A stretch of DNA of 64,000 nt from Adiantum capillus-veneris (Eukaryota > Streptophyta > Polypodiopsida > Polypodiales > Pteridaceae): assembly GCA_014529385.2 (NCBI GenBank), contig CM043968.1, positions 25,285,513 to 25,349,512 on the forward strand, written 5' to 3'. The notes beneath the pieces are model-generated. The model did not search any database, was not told the DNA's origin, and saw only the letters and a list, made by a program, of their open reading frames with translations. A program made the position numbers and the translations under genes. This document shows, piece after piece, positions 1 through 12,153 of this stretch (the stretch's first letter is position 1; each line of letters begins with the position of its first letter).

Positions 1-179
1 CAAAGTTAATGAGAAGAAATTTGGACTTTTTTCTTTGTTGATGTGAAAGAGCACTCTAGGTCTACCATATTTTAGATAAGTTGAATAAAATTTGTAGTCA
101 TTTAACTTGTAAATTTGTTTTTCTTTTTGAAGATTGTACTTGAGAAGACATGATACAGTACAAGAGATCTTGACAGAAT

Positions 180-459
180 TGTTGTGACTTGAGCTACGGG
201 GGATGCCGCCTTTGAGGCATGGTGTGGAGAAGATGCAGTAGAAGAGAACGAGAGAGAGAGAGAGGGCAGGAGTCGACACAGTAGAAAAAGAACAACGCTA
301 TATTTTTTCATTAAAAGCCTTTTACATATATAGATGCTTAAAACTTTCCATGCAACTCTCCATGCATACTAAACCTGGACTGGAGTGTGTAGTACTTGTT
401 GATAGGATGTATTCCCACGGGGATTAGACATAACAATAGATGGGCTTGAAAACCCAACA
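180..459 (-). repeat. 3' LTR of the TRIM-like element
   Basis: This 280-bp terminal repeat has TG...CA ends and contains a GA microsatellite near 242-262. It is preceded by AGAAT at 175-179. In element orientation it is the downstream LTR, because the polypurine tract abuts it at 460-473. Confidence 0.85.
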
Positions 460-473
460 ATCCCCCCCTCAAG
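460..473 (-). promoter_or_regulatory. Polypurine tract of the TRIM-like element
   Basis: Read on the minus strand this is TTGAGGGGGGGA followed at once by the LTR start. Its position and composition are those of the plus-strand primer for reverse transcription. Confidence 0.75.
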
Positions 474-1700
474 CCCGAACTGGACAAACAACTCATGATA
501 CCTCGAGTTTTTGGTGTACTCGTCAACCGTGAGTTTTAGGTTCTCACAACCAAAGGATTTCTGGTGTATCCATAACCTGGTGCTAGATCAGTAACCCCCC
601 CTTGAACAGATAGGGTGTAGGTCAAAAAAGTTAGCTACCAAAAATGGAGTTTCTGGTTCACTGCCAAACCTTGGGTTTAAGGTGTACCCAGTAACCTCAT
701 GAGAGTGCATCAAAAATGGGCTAAGAATTGATAAAATGGGAGGTCTTACCACTTATCTTTGTGGCAGTGTCTATATCCCGTACAAATTTTGATATGATGA
801 CAACTGACAAGCATGACAATAACTGACAACAGAGAGGCTAAAACAAGGCTTTGAGATTGATATTGACAACATACCAAATTTGAAATAAACCTATGACACT
901 GAACATGTAAAATCGACTTTGAACTCGGCGGATTGTTGATGGACCAAATGTTTGAAAGCAAAGCTTCTTCTTTCTTGTGATTGTCGATGTGATTGAGCAT
1001 GTCGTAAAGCTTGCGTGGCACTCGGAACATGCCTATGAAGCCAGGAAAGACTCTTTCAAATAGGTCTTCAATACCAAATAGATCTTCGTCTTGTCAGTTC
1101 TGCCATTGCTTGCATGTATTAAGCTATTGTAGAAATAGGCTTTAGAAGCAGAAGGGTTGACAAGATCTGTCCACAATTTACTATTCTTGAGCTAGCACCT
1201 CTTCAAGTTTACGAGTCAATAGGCTACTAATCTGAGCACGGATGGGGTGTCTTGATTGACCTTATGTGTGAACTTTATCTTTAATAGGAGATTTTTTTAA
1301 ATCCAAACCTTTTTTTTAAAAATAACGATTCTGTAGTGTGAGACAAGCGACTCCTTCTTGGAAACCAAATGGGTCTGTGAAGCACCGCGAGCAGCAGTAG
1401 GGGTTTAGGATGGCACCGCAGTAGCCTCCAATGGCGTGGCTCACAAGCTCTGTGCTCGACTTCTCTCATGCTTATGGTTGCGCAATTGCGGCTTTGTAAA
1501 TTTTGACCTCAGCACCTCCGGCTTTGCATGTGTCTGCCTGCAGCATCTCAAAACGCCTTGCCTTGCCACAATCAACCAACAGTGCTTTGCTCACCTTCCC
1601 ACAGCCTTTTGAGAAGTGCTACCGCCCTACAGATTTTCAATATGTTGCTACGACTGCCCTGCCCTGCCTTGCCAGTGCCAGTGCCAGGAGCACCAAGCCT

Positions 1701-1715
1701 ATGGCTCTGATACCA
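1701..1715 (-). promoter_or_regulatory. Primer-binding site (tRNA-iMet type)
   Basis: The minus strand reads TGGTATCAGAGCCAT two bases inside the 5' LTR. This is the standard plant LTR-retrotransposon PBS that pairs with the 3' end of initiator methionine tRNA. It fixes the minus orientation of the element. Confidence 0.85.
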
Positions 1716-1717
1716 GT

Positions 1718-1997
1718 TGTTGTGACTTGAGCTACGGGGGATGCCGCCTTTGAGACATGGTGTGGAGAAGATGCAGTAGAAGAGAACGAGAGCGAGAGAG
1801 AGGGCAGGAGTCGACACAGTAGAAAAAGAACAACGCTATATTTTTTCATTAAAAGCCTTTTACATATATAGATGCTTAAAACTTTCCATGCAACTCTCCA
1901 TGCATACTAAACCTTGACTGGAGTGTGTAGTACTTGTTGATAGGATGTATTCCCATGGGGATTAGACATAACAATAGATGGGCTTGAAAACCCAACA
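1718..1997 (-). repeat. 5' LTR of the TRIM-like element
   Basis: This is the second 280-bp copy, directly repeated relative to 180-459. It is followed by AGAAT at 1998-2002, the partner of the copy at 175-179. Confidence 0.85.
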
Positions 1998-2254
1998 AGA
2001 ATAAACCTCGATGAGATTCCTACCATGCACTTGTGACACCATACCTCTCCTTGAACCCTTTGATTTCTATCGTTGTGGGAAGTCCAAGGGGGGGCTTATT
2101 TTCAAATTTTTAGCAATAACTTTTTTTTGAAGGAAATTCTGGTTGTTTTAAAGTTTGTATACAGTCTAGGAGTTCATTTTGATTGATTTCCTTCAATTTC
2201 AAATTTTGGTCATGAGATAAAGATGTGGTGTTAGATGTACAGAGAGCAAGACCT

Positions 2255-2283
<29 letters not shown>
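2255..2283. repeat. 29-base C homopolymer
   Basis: An uninterrupted run of C next to the palindrome that starts at 2297. The length of such a run is error-prone in sequencing and may not be exact. Confidence 0.8.
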
Positions 2284-2285
<2 letters not shown>

Positions 2286-2296
2286 TCCCCATTTTG

Positions 2297-2825
2297 CTAT
2301 GTGATCAAAGGCCTCAAAAACCCCCCTAGAAATCAACCAAACAAGGAGCCATTGTTTACTTTCTTGTGTCCACCCCCTGTTCTTGGGAATGTGTTCGTAA
2401 AGGCATGGACAAACAGCTAAAATATATCCCTATTTGTCATTTTAAAGCCTATGGACCCTCAAAAAGAGGGGCCACAAGGACGCGCAAAATGGCCAAACAA
2501 GACCCCCTACGGACCCTCAACAAGAGGGGCCACAAGGGCGCGCAAAATGGCCAAACAGGGGTCCTGTTTGGCCATTTTGCGCACTCTTGTGGCCCCTCTT
2601 GTTGAGGGTCCGTAGGGGGTCTTGTTTGGCCATTTTGCGCGTCCTTGTGGCCCCTCTTTTTGAGGGTCCATAGGCTTTAAAATGACAAATAGGGATATAT
2701 TTTAGCTGTTTGTCCATGCCTTTACGAACACATTCCCAAGAACAGGGGGTGGACACAAGAAAGTAAACAATGGCTCCTTGTTTGGTTGATTTCTAGGGGG
2801 GTTTTTGAGGCCTTTGATCACATAG
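2297..2825. repeat. 529-bp near-perfect palindrome
   Basis: The left arm (2297-2560) and right arm (2562-2825) are reverse complements around base 2561, with only a few mismatches (for example near 2536-2544 against 2578-2586) and essentially no spacer. The arms contain two tandem copies of a roughly 60-bp unit with the words GAGGGGCCACAAG and GCGCAAAATGGCC. No terminal transposon motif or target duplication is clear. It could be a foldback element, a head-to-head duplication or a chimeric-read artefact. Confidence 0.85.
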
Positions 2826-3285
2826 GTCCTGTTTGGCCATTTTGCGCACTCTTGTGGCCCCTCTTGTTGTGGGTCCGTAGGGCTTTAAAATGACACATAG
2901 GGCCTTTTTTTAATGTATGGCCATGAGATAGAGGTGTAGTGTCTGATGTACTCAGCAACCCCTCCCCCCTTTTTACTCTGTGTTCAAAGGTCCCGAGCAT
3001 TCACTATGTAAAATTTTCCTATATCATGTGCGTTCACCAGAATGGATTAAAAGTACCCCTTATAAGCCTTATCTACACATGTTTCTTTAACTTTACAAGA
3101 ATATAAAATCCCTTTTTTTAAACACATGTGCTATGTTACATATACTTTAGTGAACTCCCCAACTCAAAGGCCTCACAAATCCTGTGCATTAAACATTCAT
3201 CAGTAGAAATCGGCCCAACAAGGAGCCATTTTTTACTTCCTTGTGTCCACCTCGTGTTCTTGGGAATGTTTTGGTAAAGCCATTT
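2826..3285. repeat. Diverged repeats of the palindrome arm sequence
   Basis: The stretch 2826-2915 repeats the GGCCATTTTGCGCACTCTTG word and the ATTTAAAATGACA-like flank of the palindrome. The stretch 3205-3285 repeats the AACAAGGAGCCATT...TTCTTGGGAATG segment at lower identity. The palindrome thus appears to have been made from material already repeated locally. No ORF of interest was seen. Confidence 0.6.
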
Positions 3286-3289
3286 CTTT

Positions 3290-6120
3290 GGTATTTGAAC
3301 CACATGTAACCCCTATTGTTATACTATCCAACCAAAGGTTTCTTGATTAGTATTTTACATAGGCTCGAGTGGTGGTACATATCTTCTATGTTAACAATGC
3401 ATGTATCTATAATTTATGTTTACACTTTCTCTATCCAAATGAGCTACATAGTAAAAATCAAATCCACAATTTAACAGTTAAGTTCACAAGGTGATAGCTA
3501 TTGGTATCATCTTCAGCAGCACCAAAAAAATAGCTACCAATAGCTAATGAATAGGGATATTAAAGAATATTTGATACCAAAAACTTGTCAACACTACTCA
3601 AAAAGGTGGAAACTCAAAGGATTTACAATATATGTATGATGAAACAAGAATCAATAATAAGTCATCTCTATACATTGACACTGAGTCCATCTCAAGTTGT
3701 CATTTCTCTAAGTCAAGCTTGGCATAAGCATAGTATGAAAACAATAACATGTTGGAAAGCAAGAATTTAGCTTTCTCAACTTGTGAAACATTGCTAATGA
3801 TATATATTCAACATCCCCAAATGAGGACATCTTGACAAAGGTTATGATCCACTTTAATAAGATTAACCATTAATGATAAAATTGAAATCAAAATATTGCT
3901 TGAATTTCTTCATGGTGGAGTGATTAAGACTTGAGACTTGAAAAATTTTACAGGAAAATCAAAATATCCATAAAGGTCAACAATATTTCTCAAATCTGTA
4001 TGAAACTCTTGTAATGTAAATTAAATACTCTCACTCAATGCGACACCATTTAACCAAAAAACATATCTATATTGCATTTATAGAGGAATCCAACCTCATG
4101 AAAATAATTGCAAGCTAAGACAATGTTGTTGCTATTAGGCTTCTCTTACAAGTATTTGTTTTCTTCATCTAGAGATTCATATACACTTGAGTATTTGTGT
4201 GTCTATGACACTAGGGAAAATAGTAGTACTTTACGGATGACTTTTCTAAGAGCTCCTAGAGAGTACCTATTGGTTCAAAATTCTACAAAAAAATCAACTA
4301 TTCTTATCAAAATCTTTTAACATAGTAGTGAAAGGTTCCTCATGAACCAAAAATAGAGTGATTTCCGTCTATGCACATGGTTGCTTACTCATGTCCTCTC
4401 AAAACAAGTTGACTTTGTAAGTAAACAACAGATTCTATGAGCACAAAGTTATAAAGTACAAAATGATATTATTCTAATAATCTAATGACAACTATACAAA
4501 GAATAAATTAGAAGGAAAATCTTTGATGACTCTCCATAGATAACACAACCTACTTGCATTGTGAGACTCAATCACATGCTACACAACTATAGATAGCGCA
4601 CCAAAGCCATCAACAAAATAGCACACCCCATTGTTATGAGGTGTGAAGCTTAAACATTGAAATACATAAAGAGGTTAATTCTCTCGAGCATGATAAACTT
4701 AAAGATGGAGATGATGTTAAGATTTGAATGTAATCTACAAGGGTAGTTTTCTTACCATTCTATCTTTATGTTGAAGATGAACCCTTGCAATGCCGATGCA
4801 CTATTCACACCTGTTGTTGTGGTATGCAAGTCATGTGAGCGCATACTTTTTCCACCTTTGAGATAGAGGTTTCCATGTAGTGTGAGTGATTAAAAGTAGA
4901 AAGAGTAGAATCTTGTTTCATGTTGTAATGGAGGTGAGAGAAGGGAGAGGAACTAGCTTGGTGTGAAACTATGGGGTGGGCAAGGGGAAGAGATGGGGAG
5001 GAGCTTGCTCAGTGCTACAATGGAGGTGGGAGAAAGCTAGCAAAGATATAATGTTGGACTATAGGGGTTGCATGTGGTTGTTGCAGCAATGGAGAGCTTG
5101 GAAAAGGGTTTGTAGAGAGAGAAAATCACTTTTTAGCTATAGAATATGTTTGGAAAGACTTTGGAGGGTGGAAAATGATTTTTTTTTTTTACATTTTTTG
5201 AATTTTTTTTGGTGCACACTTTTTACTTTTGGAGGTCAAAAATGTTTTTTTGACTATGAAATAGGTTCGGAGACCTTCTAAGGAGGGAAAACTTGAAATG
5301 TGTATTTTTAAATCTGAGCCAAAAAGTGGAAAAAAGAGGTCAAAGTGGTCCCCCTTCCCCCCATTCCTTTTCCCTAGCCACCTCCCTTACCTTCTCACTA
5401 AGCTATTAAAAGAGGTGTAAGGCTACCTTGTCCCCCTACTTTTTTGAGGATATAGAGTGTGTCCACCACCCTCTTCCTATTGGCTGGCCTCTAATTGACC
5501 TTAATCCCAAAGGGCCCCAAAAGGGTTCATATTTTTCCTAGTGGTGGATGGTGAGGCTCGTGGTCTTTCCATGCCCATGTAGCTCTTGATTTTTAATAAT
5601 CAATCTCACTTTCTTTCTTATTAGTCTTCTTTGTTTTGATTATGTGAAGCCAGATTGTATTAGTGTGATGTTAGATCTCTACTCCCTTTTCTAGTTAATT
5701 TCTTCTATCCACACCATTGGCTATGGTGTGTGAAGGCTATACCTTTCCTCTCTTTATCTCTCTCTATAAGGTGTGTGGTTAGTGTGTGTGCATATATAGT
5801 AGCATTGAGGGGTTGGACTGGTATGGCCACACTAATGCGAAGTAGGTATGTTAATTGCATGCTAGTGTAGTTATGTGATTAGGAGTTGTGATTAGGGTGA
5901 TTGATGTGAGAGGTTAATTTCAATCACATGATTGTGTACAAGTGATTAGTAAGCAGGAATGTGTGGTTGATTAGAGGAAGCCCCTTCCATGGCTTCTCTC
6001 TATGATGGGTAGAAAGATCCCTTGAATCCTCTATTTCAATGCATCCTATGATGCTCGAGCCTCCAAGCATTAGCCAGGTTGTCAATCCATGGATTGATAA
6101 TTTTGTGTGGGTTGTGACGA
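3290..6120. other. AT-rich intergenic stretch, no gene recognised
   Basis: No domain-bearing reading frame, terminal repeat or RNA gene was recognised. The longest ORF (4976-5281) is low-complexity and T-rich in its second half, with no family resemblance. Confidence 0.5.
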
Positions 6121-6562
6121 TTAGGCTGTTGCTACAATGCCTCCCTACAAGTGGATTCTTTGTTGGTTCATGCAAACATTGCAAAATGCCAAACTCATGA
6201 AGCTATCAGAGAAGAGAAGCATAAACAAGAGAATGGAGATGAAGGGACTATTCCTCCTAGGAAAGATTCATTGCAGCAGATTCCACCACTTGAAATACCC
6301 ATGGAGGATATATCAATTGACACAAAGCAAGAGGAGACAAAGAGCAAAGCAAAGATTCCTATATATAAGCTGCATTGCAGTCAAAAATTTTGAATATAAA
6401 ATTCAAGTTTACATTGGGTGAAGTTCTTGGAATTGTAAAGAGGGAGTTCCATGAAGAATCATAGACATAATCAAGAGGAAGAGGCATACATTGGGTGAAG
6501 GGGATACTTCAAAGGGACAAGGAATACAGATACATGACAATGATCATGATGAAATCATGGTA

Positions 6563-6915
6563 GGATGTTGAGGATTAAGATAGTGTTATACATAGAAGTC
6601 ATTACACAGGGATCCATTGGGCAAGAGCCACCACGGGAACTTTGGCCAAGGTGGGATCCCAAGATGGTCCTTATGTAACCTTGATTGATCATGGCTCTGA
6701 AATCAACCTCAAGCATGGTAGGATGCTCCCATTCCTTTGGGAGCACAAAACATGTTCGCTTTATGGATGTTGAGGATGAATAGATAGTGCTATACACAGG
6801 AGTCATTTCACAAGGATCCATTGGGCAAGAGCCACCACGGAGACTTTGGTCAAGGTGGGATACCAAGATGAGCCTTATGTAGCCTTGATTGATCATGGCT
6901 CAAGAAATCAATCTC
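6563..6915 (+). repeat. Tandem duplication (about 202 bp) inside the gypsy protease region
   Basis: Two copies, 6563-6764 and 6765 to about 6915, share GGATGTTGAGGAT and ATCCATTGGGCAAGAGCCAC. Both carry the protease-region coding sequence, so the duplication arose inside the element. Confidence 0.7.
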
Positions 6916-9721
6916 ATGTCTAAGTCTCTACATGAAGGGGGAGGTGGCCAATTGACACAGATCATGGATGGATGATAAGATCTGCAAAAACTCCTCAGAG
7001 GATGTATATGGATCTTTTCCTAATGTCAAGGTGACTATAGGTGATGTAAAGGATGAGCAAAATTTCTTTGTGCAGGAAATGTAAACTTACCCACTCATCT
7101 TAGGGTAGCCATTCATCACAAGAGTGCGGATGGAGACAAAGGTGATGGATGATGGATCGGCCTATGCAAGGATAAAGAGTAAATATGGTAAGAAAGTTGT
7201 CTAATTTCTCATTTTGTGTGTGAACCATGATAGAATTGTGATAGTCTTCTTGAGAATCCTCTTCCAAAGGCAGCTAGGGAATTTAAAAATCATAAGGAAA
7301 TGAGGTGTTTTGTCCAAGTACCATTGTAAAGCAAGATTGAAATGGTAGAAAGGATAATAGGCTATCACCTACTTCGACTACACACGAAAAAATTTCCATA
7401 GGTTTTCTTAGGTTGACAAAAAATGGATGAGTATGCTTCACAAAACTTAAAGAATTGAAGAGAAGCACACGACAGTATGTACATAATGTACAAGATAGTA
7501 AATATATTATAGGTGGTTTTAAATATCTGTCATTTGTGGATACAATGGATGATTTTAAGTCTATAATAGTATCTAGTGACCAAGAGAGACCTTAGGTTGT
7601 TGCAGTTTGTACTTTGGATATGTATAAGGTGATTGAGGTTTTTGCAGATGAGAAAGACTGCCATGAAGCAACTAAAGTGCATGTAGAGACAAAGTACAAG
7701 ATCGTGGCAAACAAGGTAACACCAATGGCCTTACCTTTTCCTTTGGAGAAGATAGAGCAGGCTTTTTTGCAGGCAAACCTTAGGGATCCAAGACATATTG
7801 GGCACAAGTTTACACAAGAATAATCTTTGCAAGAGTTTCAGATTGTTTGTGATGAGTTTTAAACACCTATTGAGAAGAAGTGATTTGAAGAGATTCTTTC
7901 TAGACATGGTAAGGCTTTTGCATTTAAGCCAAGTGAGATAGAATGTGTCAGTGGTGATTTTCAATGTACCTCATGTACCTTGGAGCTTGTGGCCAATTCC
8001 AGTTCCAAAGGCTCACCTGTCTAAGTTGGCTGACTTGCTTAATGAAAAGATTGAAATGGGTGTCATGGAGCCTTATATGCTCCATATTCAAATAGATGGT
8101 TCATTGTGCCAAAGACTCACTTGCCGAAGTTGATTGACTTGCTTAATGAAAAGATTGAAATGGGTATCTTGGAGCCTTCTTATGCTCCATATTCAAATAG
8201 ATGGTTCATTGTGCCAAAGAAGAATGGAGCCTTGTGATTCGTGCAAGATATGAAACCAGTAAACAAAGTCACAATCAAGAATGTAGGTACATGGCCAATT
8301 GTGGATGAATTTGCAGGAGCATTTGTAGGAAGAGCAATATACTCTATGGGAGATTTGTACTCGAGGTATGATTAGTTCCAACTAGCAATGGAAAGTAGGG
8401 ATCTAACTACCATGAGAACATCCTTGCGTTTGGTAAGGATGTGTACCTTACCACAGGTAGCAACTTGGTTGCACATATGATAAATGGCATGAACAAAGTT
8501 TTACGTGACTTCATACCCCAAATAATTATGCCCTTTCTAGATGATGTGCCAATTAAAGGATACAACATAAAAGACAAATATGAGGCTTTGGATTTGAGGA
8601 GGTGCCGCAAATTTGTGGAAAACGATATAGATGATTATGATAGGTTATTATCTAGGTTAGAGGAGGTAAACCTTACCTTTTAGGGAGCAAAATTTGTGTT
8701 TGGAGTAAACTTGAAGTGCTTATTGTAGGGCATTTGTGTGGTCCCTATTGTAGAAGACCTTGTCCCGCAAAGTTGATACAATTCAAACAATAAAGGACAT
8801 GTCACATTAGAAAATTTTGGAGGTCTTTTGGAGGGCCTTTTAGTAGAGACAGAAAGAAGAGCTCCTCCAATGAGAGAAGAGCCAATGTTATGTAGAAAAC
8901 AAGATTTATATTAACAAAAATATAAAAAAGTATCATCCACGCATTCAAATGATCCAACCGTCCTTGAAAACGGTCACTTTTTTATTGCTACAAACGGTAC
9001 GCAAAGACACATTTACAAAAGTGTGAAGTGCCCCTCGTGCGCTTCGGAAATTTGGAAAATGAGAAACTTAGTGCCTGTAAGAGAGGACTTGTCTTATCAA
9101 GTTAAAGGTCTTGTATTGATAACTAAAACTACAGAAAAAGTGTGCAAGCTCCTCTTGGAAGATGTGATTTGTAGATATAGATGTGTTGGAAAGACAACTA
9201 CAAATAGGGATGAGCTAGATGTTGATGAGGCAAGGAATTTCTTCAAAACGTTGGGCATTAGACTTTCTCTCACATCTGCTTATAATGTTGAAGGAAACAG
9301 AAAAATTGAACGAGGACATCCTTCAATCATCAAGTCCTTAGTAAAGTCTTGCAAATGCAAAGTTCATGGATGGCCAAGGCTATTACCATATGCTTTGTGG
9401 GCCGATCGTACAACATATAGTTCAATCATAGGTTACATGCCTATTGAATTGATGTATGGTCAAAAACATGTGATGCATATAGAGGACATGGTTCCCACAT
9501 GGAATGTGTTACCTTGGGAATAAAATATGACTAGAGAAGGTCTTCTTGAATTACGAATTCAGAAACTTGAAAGAAGACCACACGACATTGAAATTTCATT
9601 ATCAAGGTTAAGGGAATCAAGACTAGAAGAACAAAGATAGGTTTGACAAGAAACACAAGGTGCGGCTAAAACACATTGAGAAGGTAATCGATTGGGTGCT
9701 AATGTATGATAGTAGTTTAGA

Positions 9722-9960
9722 CAATCAACGTATTGTCATGAGAAAGATTTTTAAGAGATGGTTTGGTCCATATATTGTCAAGCATGTGCATGGCAAATCC
9801 ATTTACACCTTGTGAGCTTGATGGAAAAGAACTAAATAACTCAACATATTGTCATGAGAAAGTTTGTTAAGAGATGGTTCTGTCTATATATTGTAAAAGC
9901 ATGTGCATGGCAATGCCACTTACACCTTAAGTGAGCTTGATGGGACATAACTAAAGGTTC
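9722..9960 (+). repeat. Tandem duplication (about 119 bp) at the gypsy integrase C-terminus
   Basis: The TATTGTCATGAGAAAG...GAGCTTGATGG segment occurs twice, 9722-9839 and 9840-9960. It encodes the tail of integrase. Confidence 0.7.
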
Positions 9961-10157
9961 ATGTTGCTAGAAAAAGGATCAATGTTCAAGAGAAGGAATG
10001 ATAGTGAAACATTTGATGCTAATGAAGATGAAGACTCACATTTACCAGAAGAAGATGAGGAGGACGAGGAAGCGGACAATGTACCTTCATGAGGACTGAA
10101 CTTCCAAAAATCAAGTATGGCACATACCGGAGGATGTGAACATTCAAAGGGGGTGGA

Positions 10158-10925
10158 TGTCATGCAGTAGCATGTACATAATGGGAACTGGTGATGAGCA
10201 CCATGATACTTGTATTTAGATGCATGGAAACATTCTCCATAATGTACATATGCACGTATAATATATAAGGTAAAATTGCACAGGACAAGTGGCCAGAATA
10301 AGACTTCTAAAAAGATCACCAACAAGGAGACATTTTAGGATCAAAATATTGGGGAAGCAAATAGACAAGTGTCACTCAAAGTTTTCACATAATTGACACT
10401 TGTGACACAAATTTCTAAACACTTGCTAGAATACTACCAAATATCTTCTCCTTAAGGAGACAACTTCATCTATAAATAGGGCCCTTCTTCCCTCACTTGG
10501 AAATCAAATTTTAACTATATCAAGCTAAGCCCTAATCTCCCAATCACATTTCCACTCTACCACGCTAAACCTTAATCTCCCAATCACATTTCCACTCTAG
10601 CAAGCTAAGCCTTAATTTCCCAATCTCATTTCTACGCTACCACGCTAAACCTTAATCTCTCAATCACATTTCCACTCTATCAAGCTAGGTCTTAATCGCC
10701 CAATCACATTTCCACTCTACCGCTCTAAACATCTCCCATCACATTTTCACTTCATGCTAAACCTTAATCTGCCAATCACTTCCTTGAGAGAACTCCTTCT
10801 CCAATACGAGCCCAAGGGATCTCTATCATGCTACTATCATCATGTGCTATTCTTGCCCTCATAATTAGCATTATAAACTCTCATATGCTTTATATAACCA
10901 TTTCTTATCAATAAAGTCTTGTTGC
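10158..10925 (+). repeat. 3' LTR of the decayed gypsy element
   Basis: A purine-rich AAAGGGGGTGGA (10146-10157) precedes TGTCATGCAG, the probable LTR start. The LTR includes a TATA box (CTATAAATA, about 10470) and an AATAAA signal near 10910, consistent with U3-R order on the plus strand. The right end is not resolved, and no matching 5' LTR is present in the window. Confidence 0.6.
10524..10778 (+). repeat. 42-bp tandem repeat array downstream of the LTR TATA box
   Basis: About six imperfect units read (AGCTAAGCC)TTAATCTCCCAATCAC followed by ATTTCCACTCTACCACGC. They lie between the TATA box and the AATAAA signal and would be transcribed as the element's R/U5 leader. Confidence 0.75.
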
Positions 10926-12150
10926 TCATGGTGGTTAAAGAAACATATTAAAGGAAATCCCTTCTCCCTCTTTTATCAAATTGTCATCAAGCTTGTGGAG
11001 CTTGGATAGTTTAAGGTGTGTCACACTCCTCTTGTCTTGTGTGGAAGTTCCATGTTGTGAATTTCTTATTTTCTCTTCTTAGCCATCGTAGATAGCAAAG
11101 TGCTATCATTATTGGATTACTTTTTTGCTTTTTTATAAACATACCCTGTAATAAAGGAGATATTTGAATTTTGAAAAATTTGTATGAAAAGGGAGAAAAT
11201 GAATTTTCCATTATTTCTCTCTACGCTCACATTGCATTTCTTACGAGGTCCAATTTTGAGTCAAAACTTTTCCTAATTTTTGCATCTCTTATTTTCTTAT
11301 CATTGGGAGAAATTTGGACCCAATTTTTGGCCCTGTAAGAAACCTCAACTCAGCATAGAGAGAGGTAATCTTGGAAAATACAAAAGTAGTTCTTTTGAAT
11401 TCTATTTCTCATAGTAAATACGTAAAAGCTTGCTCAATCACTTAAATTCATACTCGTACAAAATGCTTTTTGAGAGCCCAACTTAAGTGTGCACAAAAGT
11501 CAATGTTTGTGAATCTTAATGAGTGAGGTGATGTGCAATGAGAGAAAACACATAAGAGATGTTTTCAAAATACAAAAACAATACCACATATACATCTGAA
11601 ACGTCCAAAAACCTTAGGATAGCACTCTAAAACGCTAAAATCTGACGTCTCTAGCTCAAGATATCGCCTTTTTAAGCGTAGGGTCTCACGAGGTCAGAAC
11701 CAAGCAAATACACACCCAAGAGACCCCTCATGGGCCTCTATTCGATTAGTTCTGACCCCTTCATAGTCTTAAATAGTACCTATTAATTGCTATCAAGCAT
11801 AATCCGTTTGAATTTGAATTTGAATTGCGAGTTGCTCATAAAAAGGTGATTGATGCTTGTGCTAGATGCACACGTACAAGTACCTCATTATATAGGATAG
11901 AAACAACGGGTCATAAAAAGACGCTTAGCACTTGTGCAAGATGTCACTATCAAGCGCCTTACTTTTCTAGTGTCAGTGACAATTTCACCAAAATGGTTTT
12001 CATGAACATTTTCAAAAATGAGAAAAAGGGCTTTTTCTACATAACGTTCACCTTCTTCCTATTGGGTAAGAGCATGCTCTCACTAGAGCTAAAAGGCCCA
12101 AAAATGAACCCATTTCTTTCCTAATGAGTCCTTAAAAATTTGTTAGCTTT
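10926..12150. other. Intergenic, no gene recognised
   Basis: AT-rich DNA with short ORFs only. The 99-codon ORF at 11825-12124 has no family resemblance and lacks any supporting context. Confidence 0.45.
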
Positions 12151-12153
12151 CTT

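Larger units (their letters stand above)
180..1997 (-). mobile_element. Complete non-autonomous LTR retrotransposon (TRIM-like), 1.8 kb
   Basis: Two 280-bp direct repeats (180-459 and 1718-1997) begin TGTTGTGAC and end CCCAACA. They differ at only about four bases and are flanked by a 5-bp target duplication AGAAT (175-179 and 1998-2002). The primer-binding site complementary to initiator-Met tRNA lies on the minus strand next to the right-hand repeat, and a G-rich polypurine tract on the minus strand borders the left-hand repeat, so the element reads right to left. The 1.26-kb interior has only short ORFs (up to 94 codons), none recognisable as gag or pol. It therefore depends on another element for movement. 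High LTR identity suggests recent insertion. It is slightly long for a TRIM and far too short for a LARD. Confidence 0.88.
6130..9990 (+). pseudogene. Decayed Ty3/gypsy polyprotein (PR-RT-IN)
   Basis: Broken frames keep the order of a plant gypsy pol. From 6151 to 6480 comes a pre-protease segment with EVLGIVKREFHEES-like wording. A protease segment follows, whose LIDHGSE/INLMS core sits near 6880-6930 and whose NVKVTIGDV stretch lies near 7020-7060. RT follows near 8180-8690 (FIVPKKNGAL, YSMGDLYSRYD, FLDDVPIKGY, SRLEEVNLTF). The longest open piece, 9023-9523 (166 codons), is the integrase half with SLTSAYNVEGNRKIERGH and WPRLLPYALWADRTTYSS. Stops, frameshifts and two internal tandem duplications show it is dead. 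The RT FLDD residues survive. A polypurine tract and LTR follow directly. Confidence 0.82.

Noticed and set aside
746..1030. 94-codon ORF as gag of the TRIM-like element
   Set aside because: It has no gag-like helices, zinc knuckle or basic region, and no family resemblance.
11825..12124. 99-codon ORF as a gene
   Set aside because: There is no recognised family, no splice context and no conservation evidence. It lies in repeat-rich intergenic DNA.
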